NCBI GenBank assembly: GCA_013420905.1
Contig: JAAXNY010000005.1
Coordinates: 4,578,501-4,642,500, forward strand
Direction: 5' to 3'
Length of the DNA: 64,000 nt
Origin: Collybia mongolica
Lineage: Eukaryota; Basidiomycota; Agaricomycetes; Agaricales; Clitocybaceae
The notes under the pieces were generated by a model. That model made no database searches and was not told where the DNA came from. It worked only from the letters and a program-made list of their open reading frames with translations. This document shows positions 45,779 through 55,871 of this stretch, in pieces; position 1 is the stretch's first letter, and each line of letters begins with the position of its first letter. Both the position numbers and the translations under genes were made by a program.

Positions 45779-47922
45779 ATGTCGACCCCCGCTCCGGACT
45801 TCAATGGTGACCTCGCCTATGTGCAAGGGATGCTCGACACGAGCGGATTCGGTCTCAATGACGCAGTTGTGGAAGAGACGGAGAACGGGATCTTGGCGTT
45901 TTCGAAGGCAAAACGGCTGGTGAAGGCCAAGGTGAGTGGAGATTTTATTTCTATTATTTGTTTCCTAGTGACCGAGGGAGCTTTGTAGGAGAAGATCGAC
46001 CATCTTATGCATGCGAAAGTGCTAACGGACGTTGACCTGAAGGTGCAAATTGGGAAGTTCCACTCATGGATCCGGACGCATATCACCGAAACCTGGCGCA
46101 TTCTGGGTGTCCCATACGCCGTGTGGTTGGATTCAAATCCAGTTGACGATGGGCCGGTGACTACTGAGGATGCCTTGGCACCAGAGGAGATAGAAATGAG
46201 GGATGGAAGTCCGAAGAAAAGTTCACGTCCGGCGGAGGGTAGGGAAGATGCGATGGAGGTCATGGAAGAACGGGAGATGACCAGTTTGGCAGTAGCACGC
46301 CCGAAGACGACGCTGGCGGCGGTACGAGACGAAGATGCCGAGGACGAACGCGAAGTTCGGGCCGCCGTCAGAGCGGGGAAACAGAAGGCGGTGGAGGGTG
46401 AAGCTCGAGAAAGAAGTGGTACATTTGGAGGGTCCGAATCGTCGGGACGGGACATGGTCAAAACGCCAGCGTCTGAGCGTCCCCAACCACGTCCAATTGC
46501 GATGATGTCAACTAGCAGGATTGGAAGGAGCATTGGTGGGGCTTCAACGGTGGTGGTTAGAAAAGAAGTTGTGGTTACTGGACTGGAAGGGAAGGATACC
46601 AGTTTGCAGTCTACAATGGCCCGTCGCCCAGCTGCGCGCCGTGGCATCGTCAGCAAACCCACGATTGATACCAGCGAGGACAAGGAACCGATGACTCCTT
46701 CCAAGGCGCAACGGATCGAAAGGAAGCGAACGGCTACGTCTCCACCGGGTTCCCTCAAGAAAACCAAGCAAGCGCGGACGGAGTCGCGATTGCAGCTAGA
46801 GGTGTCGGTGCCTCTGCGCTCCGAGGCATTTCTGAGTGGAAGGAGTGCTCCCACCGTGGAACCAGAGGAGATCGACATACTGGATGACAATGATGCGGAA
46901 GGGGAAATGGAGATAGATGAGGACGAGGCTGCCGGCTCTTCGGCAGTGAAAGGTGGAAAGGCGAGGAAGATCCCCCGGGCGGCGAGGACGATTAGTAATG
47001 ACCAACGGCGCATCGAGGAGGCAAAAGCCGTCGAATACTTCTACGAGGATCAGGAGTCAGCGCCGAAAGCGCACCTTGATTCTTTTGTTTTGTACGTTTT
47101 GAACACTCGGGTCCCGAGTGACAAGGTGTGTGATAAGGCGTCCCTATTAAAGGAAGATATTGACTTTGCTTATTGTAGATGTACCTGGACAGATGCGCTA
47201 GTTGCCGCGCGTCGAAGGTTTTGATGTGCGGCGGCCCACCAGGAGGTGTCTGTTACATGTGCAAGAAACGCAAACAGAAGTGCTCGGCGTTCGTAGCGGA
47301 ACAAGACGATCCTGAGGTGAAAGGCAAGGTAAAAGGGAAGGGGAAGACGGCGCCGAAGGCAACTTTGAAGTCCCAAGGTACGAGCCGGTTGGTGACAGTG
47401 GATGACAACAGGTTGGAGGTTATTCGGTCAAAGGCTAAGCCGGCCAGAAAGACTGCGGCGCTGGTGGAAGGGAAACTGGAAGCTGTGACACCGGCGATAG
47501 AAGTCGTGGACCCGGAGGCATCGGTGGATGACAAGGAGAGCAACAAGTTGGAGGATGATGAGGACGGCGTCGGGTCAACAGACAAGGTCGCGGTTAAGAT
47601 CGAAAGAGCTAAGACTATACGGAGGACGGCCCGTCAGAGGACGTCCATTGCCAAACCCTTGTGGACGCCTGTTCGGTCAGCTCAAAGCCAGGGGTTAGGA
47701 CTGCACGGGCACCCGGTCGCAAGCCATTTGGTCTCGACGTTGGATTTGGACAATAGGATCGGAAGCGCGGAACGCCAGCTTTCCCGGATCCTGGGTCGGA
47801 TTGAAGAGATCGAATGCGACATGGACGTTGAGTATACGATGCTGGCGGCCTTGCATGATGCGAAAGCCGCTTTGGAGAGGAAGATTGAGGAGAGGAATAG
47901 GGTTGCGTCTGGGAGTCGATAG
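45779..47922 (+). CDS. Antisense accessory gene of element B: Zn2Cys6-like module plus coiled coil
   Basis: Three exons, 45779-45931, 45989-47125 and 47179-47922, encode 677 residues. Introns of 57 nt (GTGAGT...TTGTAG) and 53 nt (GTGTGT...ATTGTAG) keep frame at both joins. Residues 1-120 are predicted helical (VQIGKFHSWIRTHITETWRI). The middle, to about 410, is charged and low in complexity with basic patches (RIERKRTATS, LKKTKQAR) and an acidic run. A cysteine module spans C436, C439, C447, C455, C458 and C465 (C-X2-C-X7-C-X7-C-X2-C-X6-C, with YMCKKRKQKC), close to the fungal binuclear zinc cluster. The C-terminus has heptad leucines (AERQLSRILGRIEEIE, then AALERKIEER). It is transcribed opposite to the element and is convergent with pol. 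DNA or RNA binding is inferred from the module only; function is unknown. The frame is free of stops while pol is broken. Confidence 0.75.
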
Positions 47923-48200
47923 GCGGCGGCGGTATCGTTCGGCAGACATGTCTTTAGAATATATTTAGATTGTCACGCCTTTTAATATATATATTAGTCT
48001 TCTTGGTAAATCAGTGTGAATAAGATAGAGGGAGATAATTGTCCCTCGGACTTTGATACAAAGTCCGAGCGACGGCGGCGACCTATGATGTATGGTGCCG
48101 GCGGTATGTACGGCGGCGGCGCAATTGGGTTTTTCGAAGGATTTTTGATAGATGGTTCGTAGATGATGAACTTGGTGGGCGATGTCGAGGTGTTTAGTGA
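47923..48200. other. Gap between convergent antisense gene and pol of element B
   Basis: This 278-base stretch is AT-rich in its first part (TTTTAATATATATATTAG). It lies between the stop of the antisense gene and the end of the integrase frame on the other strand. Transcript ends from both strands could lie here. No open frame is seen. Confidence 0.45.
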
Positions 48201-49684
48201 TCATTGTTCCTCCTGTTCATCTTCGTCGTCGAAGTCGGTACCGAGGAATTCTTCATCGGGTTCGTCCAACGTTTCGCGGCGCCGAAGTTCGGCACGAGAG
48301 ATGTCGATTTTCTCGAAAAGGTCATTGGTGGGGATAGTGGTTCGGGCATAATACGGGATGACACGGAAAGCACCGATCAGCGATGCTAGCACCATACCAT
48401 CCAAGTCTGCTACAATATAAGCCCCGCCGCGATTGCGGGATATGACAACGTAGGGACCGAGGTACCAGGGTTGCATTTTCGGTCTAGCGATTTTTCGATT
48501 TTGGTGTTCCGGATGAGTACGAGTGCGCCGCGGGCAAAGTTGAAGTTTTTAATCTTTGTAGCGTGTGCCTCCGAGAATCGGTGCATGTGTTGTTGGCGGG
48601 CATGGTGAACTCGGTGCCGTAGGTCTTCGATGTCTTCTTTTTGGCGTTGCAACTGGCGCGCGCGTTGGGCGAGGAGATCTTCGGAGGTGAGCAATGCGTC
48701 AGGAGGGGGAAGGAGGTAGGTCGCCTCGTCGATGTCGAAGGGGAGTATGGGATGGATACCATGAGCGGCGAAATAGGGACTGTACCCCAATGTCCGAGTT
48801 GGCGTGATGCGTTTGGCCCAGAGCGCCGAATAGAATCCTCGGTGCCATTTCTTCTCGTCTCCGTTGGCGATCTTGTAGAGGAATTGTCGGAGGTCCCAGT
48901 GTTTGCGTTCCACCAGGCCGTTGGCTCGGGCGTTGTACCCGGATACTGGTATGTGCTTGATCTTGTACCGCTCGGTGAGGTACTTCGCGGCTTTGATGAA
49001 AGGGCCGCCATTGTCGGTGACCATTTCGGAGAGGGCGCCCCACCTGCAAATGATTTCTTGGAAAATAAAGTCAGCAATTGTCTCATGGTTCTCGGAACGT
49101 AACATGCGGGCTTCGGGATAAGAAGAAAGAGAACATCGGGCATGTACCACGTATCGGAAGCCGCCTGCCCTCGGTAGCATCATCGTGTCGATGTAGACTT
49201 TGCGGAACAGGGGGGCAGGCATAGCGACTACCGGCGGTATATTAATTTGTTGCGTCTGTCGGGTTTGGCAGATGTGGCAAGAATCCACAAACCACTTGAC
49301 ATCGGCTTGGAGAGACGGCCACCAGAAACGGACGACGAGGTGTGAACGCGTTGGATAGAGACCCCGATGACCAACGAAGTCGTGAGCTTCGATGATCAAC
49401 GGTAGCCGTCGGAGCAGCGGTATGACAACTTTATGAAATCCGTGAAAGTTCTTACGCCATAATACGTTACCCTTCATAAAGAACTGTTGAGCGTATCGGA
49501 GGAGCGTCTTGAAGTTCTGTTCGGTGATGCCGTCGGGCCGCTTGAGGTCTCGGAGGAGGGCTACGACGGTGTTGAGTCGGAGGTCTGCTTTGTCTTGTTG
49601 AGCGTTTTGGGGAATTGCTACTTCGGTGTCGGGCGGCGTCGGCGGCGGAGTGAAGTCGGGGGTCGCGTCAATGGAGTCGGTCAT
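48201..49684 (-). pseudogene. Integrase of element B (one-base frameshift near the end)
   Basis: The zinc-binding region has HDFVGHRGLYPTRS and CHICQTRQ (H-H-C-C). The catalytic core has D in VYIDTMML, D in MVTDNGGPF and E in NARANGLVERKHW, the D,D-35-E triad. The C-terminal part reads KNFNFARGALVLIRNTKIEKSLDRK, and then the frame shifts. Coding sense resumes one base off at 48476 with MQPWYLGPYVVISRNRGGAY, the typical GPY/F-type end. A missing A in an A run near 48477 explains it. The frame is continuous upstream with RT except for one TGA at 49721. Integrase inserts element cDNA into the genome. Confidence 0.85.
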
Positions 49685-49720
49685 GATTGTTCGGTGAGGG
49701 AGTGGTTGGTGTTCGGCAAG

Positions 49721-51106
49721 TCAATAGTTGAAGGTGTAGGTTTCGGAGTCGTGCGTGGAGAGAGTGAGAAGTGACATACTTACGCGTTGACCGCATGAAA
49801 CCAACAGGGGATTGATCATATGCATGAAACCGTATGCTCGGTCGATCCAGTCTTCGAAATCATCTTCTTCTTCCGGAGGGTCATCGGGCTGCGCAGGCCG
49901 ACGAGAGAGTCCGTCGGGGCCATGTGTCGCGCCGGGGACGTGGACGAGTTTGAAGTCGAAGAGGAGGATTCCAGCGATCCACCAGTTGATCGTCGCGTTC
50001 GGTTGGATGTCGGGATTGTTCAACATGCCTTTGATGTACTTGGCGTCGACTTCAACAGTCAGGTTCTTGACGCCGATGATGTATAGGCGTGTGGCACGGA
50101 GACTCCGAAAGAGTCTGTAGAGTTCGAGCTTCGGTTGGGAGTATCGGGATTCGTGTTCGTTGAGAAGGATGGAGCCGAAGCGACTCAGGTATCGTTTGGT
50201 ATCGGAGTCGGGGAGGAGTTGGGAAAGAACATAGCCGATGGCAATATATGAAGTGTCGACAGAGAGGAAAACGGTTCGGTCGCTGTGGTAGTCGATGGCT
50301 TTGACCGCTGGAGATGTAATGATTGCTCGTTTGAGTTCCTCTTGAGCGGCGATCTCTGTCGGGCCGAATTCGAAGTCGACGTTCTTTCGCGTAAGCCGAG
50401 TGAGCGGTCGGGCTATCATCGAAAAGTTCTTGATGAAGATGCGCATGAGTCCGGCGGTGCCTAGGAATGCTCGGACTTTGGAGAGGTTCTTGCAGGGACC
50501 CCAATCGCGGATCTTGGCTACTTTACTGTCGGCGGCGCGGCGCCCGTCATAACAACACATGTGGCCGACGATGAGGGCCTCGGGCACGCATAGGAATGCC
50601 TTCGGTCCGGACCAGGTACATCCGATGTACCGGATCCATTGGACAATTTGGTTGAGGTTCTGGAAGTGTTCCCAGACGAAGTGGCGAATGCCCGGATTGG
50701 CGGCGATGGTTTCGTAAGTGCCGTCTGCTTGTTCGTACCGAGTGAGTGGTCCCTTGACTGGTGCGTCATCAAGGAAGGGAATGGTGACGTCGGGGATCTT
50801 GTCTTGAAGGACATATGTGACATCAGCGTGGAAGATCGGGACGGAGTTCGACCATCCCATCGGAACGCAGGTGAGGCGGAGAGTGCCGAGAGGTGTTTGG
50901 AATGTGGTGAGGTCTCGGGATTCTAGCGCTAGTGCACGTTCGTCATAACCGACGAATAGATCAAGGAGCCCGTAACATGCGCGTCTGCCACATGATTTGG
51001 CGAGTTGTTCGGTGTAGGGGGGAACGCCGGAGTCCCGAATGGTGACAGCGTTCAGTGGTTGTAGATTGTGGACTAGGCGGAGCTTGCCGGCGGCTTTCTT
51101 CAACAC
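49721..51106 (-). pseudogene. Reverse transcriptase-RNase H of element B (N-terminus deleted)
   Basis: Starts abruptly inside the RT fingers with WFTVLKKAAGKLRLVHNLQPLNAVT. The palm has LDLFVGYDERAL, CVPMGWSNSVPIF and the catalytic FLDD in TIPFLDDAPV. RNase H includes LSVDTSYIAIGY and VEVDAKYIKGML. A TGA at 49723-49721 separates it from integrase in the same frame. The segment normally found between protease and WFTVLKK is missing. The left edge of the deletion lies in LPEEFRI at about 51150. RT copies element RNA into DNA, but without the fingers region this copy should be inactive. Confidence 0.85.
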
Positions 51107-51588
51107 GGTGAACCATCAGGATCTGTATGACGAGTTCGATGACTATTCGGAACTCTTCGGGCAGGTTTGATTTTACGAGCCACGGGCTTGTACTTCTTCT
51201 TGCCCACCAGTGTAGGTCTTTCGGCGTTCGGTGGTTTTGGCGAATCCGGCGATTCGGTCGGTGAGGTTCGGTGATAAAATGAGTCGCTCGGTCGCGCTTT
51301 CGGTTCGGACGTGAAATAGGGTATAAATGAATCGATTGTTGAACTAGTAGATGTAGAAGTAACGAATGGAGGAGTAGGGGTATCTATAGATGTTGGCGGA
51401 GGTGGGCCCGCCGACTCGGTGTCTACTCGGGAAGCGGGTCGGAGGGAGATGGCATAACCGGGAATGGACTGGGTATCGTATATTTCGGGGACGGCGTTTA
51501 TATCTATATGCTTGGCCAGTTTGAAGGCTGATATGACGAGTGGGAAATCTCCTTGAGCGTTTGGGTTACTCAAATCCTTGATATTCAA
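51107..51588 (-). pseudogene. Protease-RT linker region of element B
   Basis: Open frame 51588-51100, ending KKKYKPVARKIKPA, a linker motif typical of this Gypsy group, just before the pol deletion. The upstream part is rich in Pro, Ser and Thr. The link to gag-protease needs one base inserted in the T5 run at about 51586. Near 51,160 another frame reads LPEEFRI, so the frame probably changes there too. Confidence 0.6.
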
Positions 51589-54449
51589 AAACTTTCTTGG
51601 TATGTGTGGTCGCAGTCATTGTTGTGGATGGATTTGGGCGGTGGCAGCTTGTACCGAGGAGCGCTGCGTCGGACCGTTGGCAATGCAACGACTTTCTTGG
51701 AGTTCGGGTCGTGTATGGTGATGGTGTAAGGGGAACTCCATTTCCGCCTTACTTCGCCGATCTAGCCTTACTTCGCCAAATCTCACTCCGCCGACTTCTA
51801 CTTCGCCGATTCGCGACTCAGTCATCCCGCCGACTTACGATACAAATTCTCTGCTTACTTCGCGCTCACTCAATTACATTCACTACATCGCATGTTCATT
51901 ACCTACGCCCACACGCACCCCCACTCTCTACTTCGCGCGCAGTTCGCCGCCGGACTTCGCACTTGTTCGGACTATCAAGGGCATGGTCACGTGACCTTCG
52001 CTAGCCCAATGCATGTCGTCGTACCGCACCGGGAACGTGTATTTAATGTAGTACTAGGTATATAGCACACCCCCCCTGATGGAGGCTCCTCAGAGAATTC
52101 TCTTAGGATCCCCTCCACCAGGTGAGTAGTACATATGTCGTACAAGTGAATACATCTCTTAGGATCCCCTCCACCAGCGTCGGCCCGCTCTACTAAGTTC
52201 GCGCGCACTCTGCCGGAGTTGCCCTTACAGATGGTTTGGTTGCCGTTCCGATGGTTGTTGACTTGGGAGGCGGTGAGAACGTCGAAGGGCCTACCGAGGA
52301 GGATGTCGTATGTGGGATTGTGGATCACATGAGCCTGGAGGTAGAGTTTGATGCCGTGGATGTCGACCATGAGGTTCTCGACAATACCCTTGGTGGTATC
52401 GGTAGTTCGGTTCGCCGATGTAAGGGAGATTTTGTACATTGGGTTAAGACTTCGGTTGAGCGTCAACCAGACGGCTTCGGAGATGGCGATGATTTCGGAG
52501 CCGGGATCTAAAATGGATTCGATCTCATGAAGACCTTCGATGATCGGGGTGATGGCTCGGAGCGCGTGCAATTCCGTGGCAACGACCAGGTGCTTTCCGA
52601 TTTGTGGGGCTTCCAGGGACTGCTGGAAAACCTGACGGGTGTCGGTGGTGACGTAGGCGGCTGCGGTAGTGATGTTATTGGGGACTTTGCGCGTTGTGGT
52701 CGCCTCTTTCATGTGTTTGCGCACTTCCGGCGAGGTGGCTAGGATCTCGCGGGCACTGACCGTGACTTGTGCGTCGAGAATTCGATCGTACAACTTGGTG
52801 CCGATGGCACGGTCTTCGACTGGAGCGGCGTACCTGAAGTTCGGCTCTTCATGCGGCTTAGGGTCGTCACGGTTGTAAGTGGCTTTAGGTGCGGCGGCCT
52901 TGTCGGCGGCAGGCTTCAGTACCGATGGTGTGACGGCGGCAGACGGTTGAGTTGCCGAATGTGATGCCGAGGGTCGAGAGGTGGAGGCGTTGTTGGAACC
53001 TGATCCCGACGGGGTTTCCTTCGCTTTGCCTTTGTTGCGTTGGGTCAACTCGACGCCGTCAAACTTGGCCTTGACTCTTTGGCGGAGTTCGAACAGCTGG
53101 TGTTCGGCAGCCTCTATTTCGGCGATGGCTTCGTCGCGGGCGTCGTCGTCAAGACGCTCTTGCATATTGACCTCAGCGGTCTGCTCGTTGATGCTGTTTT
53201 CAACGGCGGGAGAGTATATTTCGAGCATCGCGGCGGTGCGCTGCCCTTGGGTTGCAGGTTGTGCCCGATTGATGGACATCTGCATGTTTTCGCCGTTTTG
53301 GCCGCGCGGGATCTGTGAACCGTCGGCCATTACGAGTCGGTTGCCTTCCCGTTTGATACGGTTCTCGTTGATGTACCACATGGCGATGTCGCAGTTTCGG
53401 ACGCCGTGCCCGTTGACACCGCAGAAGTTGCAGATGTACGGGCCGCGATTCTGCGTCGGCGCTGACGCGCGTTGCTGCTGTAGTAGCGGCTGTAACTGGT
53501 TCGCGAAGGCGGCGGCGATGGTGTTCGCTATGGTCATGACGTCTTCGGTTTTGATCCCTGGTTCGGCTTTGATTCCCGGGGCTCGGGGAAGAGGTTGATA
53601 GATTTCCGGGGCTGGTGCCGCGGCGGCGGCCGGTGCCAGAGGCTGATGTTGCCCGTATTGGTATGGCTGTTGGTATGTGCCGGGCTGCTGTGGATACGAC
53701 GGTGATAGCGCGCCGAACGGCGGTACGATGGTCCCTGCTCCGATATAGGGATGATGATTGATCGGAGCGGGCTGTGTCTGCGGTGCCGGTGCCGCATAGG
53801 ATGCCGAAAATGAATAAGGGTTCTGCATGTCGATGATGGCTGACCCTTGCATGATAATGACGCCGGTCTCGAAGAGATCTTCTAGCTTGTAGGGCTCGTC
53901 TATGTGCTGCGTCGGGTTCTGGATCTGCATGCGGAATACTATCTTCGATGCAACGTTGGGCGGGAGAGCTCGGAGGAAGTTCATTGATACTTCCCGCTTC
54001 CTGATCCGGTCTTTGCCTTGTAGGTATTTGACAATGGTGGAGTATTTTCGGAAGAAGTCTCCGAATTCGGCAAGTGTCTGAATACCATTCCTCTGGGTTG
54101 CTCCGACGAGCTGATCGAGGTTGTTGATCCGAAAACGTTCTTCCAAGATTGCTCCGGGATACAGGGTCGTGATTGCGTCTTTGAACTGGGCATAGGTCTT
54201 ATTGACCTCGGCGAACTCGGGCCGCCTCTGCCAGAAGTGCGCGGTCTCGACGTCTAAGTACTTTATGATGTCCCTTTTGCGTTCGGGATCGGGAAGATTG
54301 ACGAGGTCGGCGAAGTGTTCGAAGTTGGTGAAGAACCTCTGAAGTGAGGTGGCCTGGCCGTCGAACTTCGGCGCCGTGTTGTGTGTTCGGGCCGGCATGT
54401 GATAGACGGTCGGGCCCATTGCGAGAGCAGGTGATGGTGTTTCGGACAT
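51584..54449 (-). pseudogene. Gag-protease of element B, interrupted by a solo LTR
   Basis: The frame is open from about 54,815 but its first ATG is 54449 (MSETPSPALAMG). The capsid has APKFDGQATSLQRFF and IIKYLDVETAHFWQ. A zinc knuckle CNFCGVNGHGVRNC (C-X2-C-X4-H-X4-C) lies near 53,400. A charged helical stretch follows, then a retropepsin core ESILDPGSEIIAIS, with DPG in place of DTG or DSG, and YDILLGRPFDVL. The frame reads NHRNGNQTI and then enters a 505-bp LTR (51725-52229). Beyond it, ITIHDPNSKKVVALP continues the same frame. The GATGG duplication proves the insertion. It ends at a TGA (51586-51584) caused by a one-base shift. Confidence 0.85.
51725..52229 (-). repeat. Solo LTR of family C in gag of element B
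   Basis: 505 bp, TGTAAGGGGA...CCCTTACA, flanked by the perfect 5-bp duplication GATGG (51720-51724 and 52230-52234). It is a reverse-orientation relative of 55970-56445. No internal region of this family is in the window. It probably remained after recombination between the two LTRs of a complete insertion. Confidence 0.92.
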
Positions 54450-55850
54450 GATGAGTGGAGATAGGTGGTTCGGATCTAGTCGGGGTGTACTGGTTACAGT
54501 AAGGGATGATAGAGTGGATAGGGTTGATGGAGTGGAGAAATTAGAGAGTGTGGGAGTGGATGGGGATGTCGGAGCGGTGAATGATTCGTCACTGGAGAAG
54601 TCGGAGGCAATGGAAGGGTCAGGCGTGGTGAGGGAACGGAGGGGCGGTAACAAAAACTCAATATCCGAATAGATTGTACTATCGCGTTGCCGGACAACGG
54701 TGTTCGGAGGCGTTACTGACGTACGCGATTCAAAGGATACCCGAGATATCTGCGGGTTGATAGGGTCGTTAACTGCGCGGTGACAGTTACGAGTCCGTGC
54801 GAGATGTGAGAACTAAGTGCGCGTTCTTATCTCGCAGGTCCTCTCCTAGAAAGTGAGGGGTGTTTTCTGTATCAAAAGGAGGGAGAAGATATCAGTGCAC
54901 AGTTTGGAGTACGGAGAATTACCAAGGGGAGTGCGTAACACGCGCGAAGTAAGAGGTACGCTTAGTGACTAACAAACCAAACGAGTTGTGAGACTTCGAC
55001 ACTAAAAGATGCAAAGTGCGCAACGCGCAACTGAAATGCGGACTTAGAGGTTCGAGATTCTCCGCGCACAAAGTCGCGAGCTTAAGACGACAACGATTAA
55101 GGTGCTGCCCTGTAGTTCACGAACGAAACGTATACAGGCGTGCGCGAACTTTGTGTCAATAAGTCGGAGCAGTTGTGAACTTGTTGAGTATGCACAGAAG
55201 CGTTTGAGAGCGAAGTTTAGATGTAGAGAGGAGGGGAAAGTGTACTGATTCTCTAGTAGTAAAGTACAGAGGTTTTTATACTAACTACATGGAATCTAAA
55301 TGGAGATGTAAGGTAAAATTTTCAAGTAGGAGAAAGGTGAGTCGAGATACAAACTACTAAATTAAGATAAACTCGCGCGACGGCGAACTAAGGAATACCT
55401 AAGAGATAAGGCGAGCGTGCCTAGAACGGAGATCACTAATTAACTGAACGCCGGGATGTCAATCCTTGATCGGAAACGGAGCAGGGTCGTTGAGACGGAA
55501 AGGACTTCCGCGACCGACTTGTGGAGTGGCGTTCCCGCGGTCCCCGAGACGGAACAGAGTTAAAGCGCGCGAAGTAGGTCAAGCCCAAAGATCCCGAAGT
55601 AAGAGAGAAGTTTGCGAAATAAGCGTGTATGAGAGTCGCAAAGTAAGATTGAGAATGAGAGATTGCGCGCGAAGTAAGCCGTGTGTAGATGCGCGCGAAT
55701 GAGAGTAGGAAATGGGTATACTTGTGAGCGCGAAATACGATTGAACGAGGAATAACATGCCTAGCGCCGAGCTAGGCTTGTCAGCGGTTAACCTCCTCGC
55801 GGAGATTCTGTGCTGCAACACGGGATCTTCTGCCTTCAATGATTGGAAAT
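54450..55850. other. Leader of element B
   Basis: This lies between the primer-binding site and gag. It has no ATG-initiated gag frame, though the gag frame stays open upstream to about 54,815. It holds scattered copies of GCGAAGTAAG and close variants (near 54,945, 55,565, 55,595 and 55,670), a motif that also recurs in the family C LTRs. A role as RNA packaging or promoter sequence is possible but unproven. Confidence 0.5.
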
Positions 55851-55868
55851 CCCTCGTGGTGGACTCCA
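55851..55868 (-). promoter_or_regulatory. Primer-binding site of element B
   Basis: On the minus strand TGGAGTCCACCACGAGGG starts three bases after the 5' LTR ends in CTGTCA. It is the same site type as in element A, so both families probably prime on the same or a related tRNA. Confidence 0.65.
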
Positions 55869-55871
55869 AAA

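Noticed and set aside
45817..47013. Minus-strand frame of 398 codons over the antisense gene
   Set aside because: It is a shadow of the plus-strand exons. The plus strand has consensus introns, a cysteine module and a coiled coil, while the minus frame is low-complexity Ser/Leu.
51987..52229. C-terminal extension of gag ending in CIGLAKVT
   Set aside because: These residues are read from the inserted LTR and are not part of the original protein.
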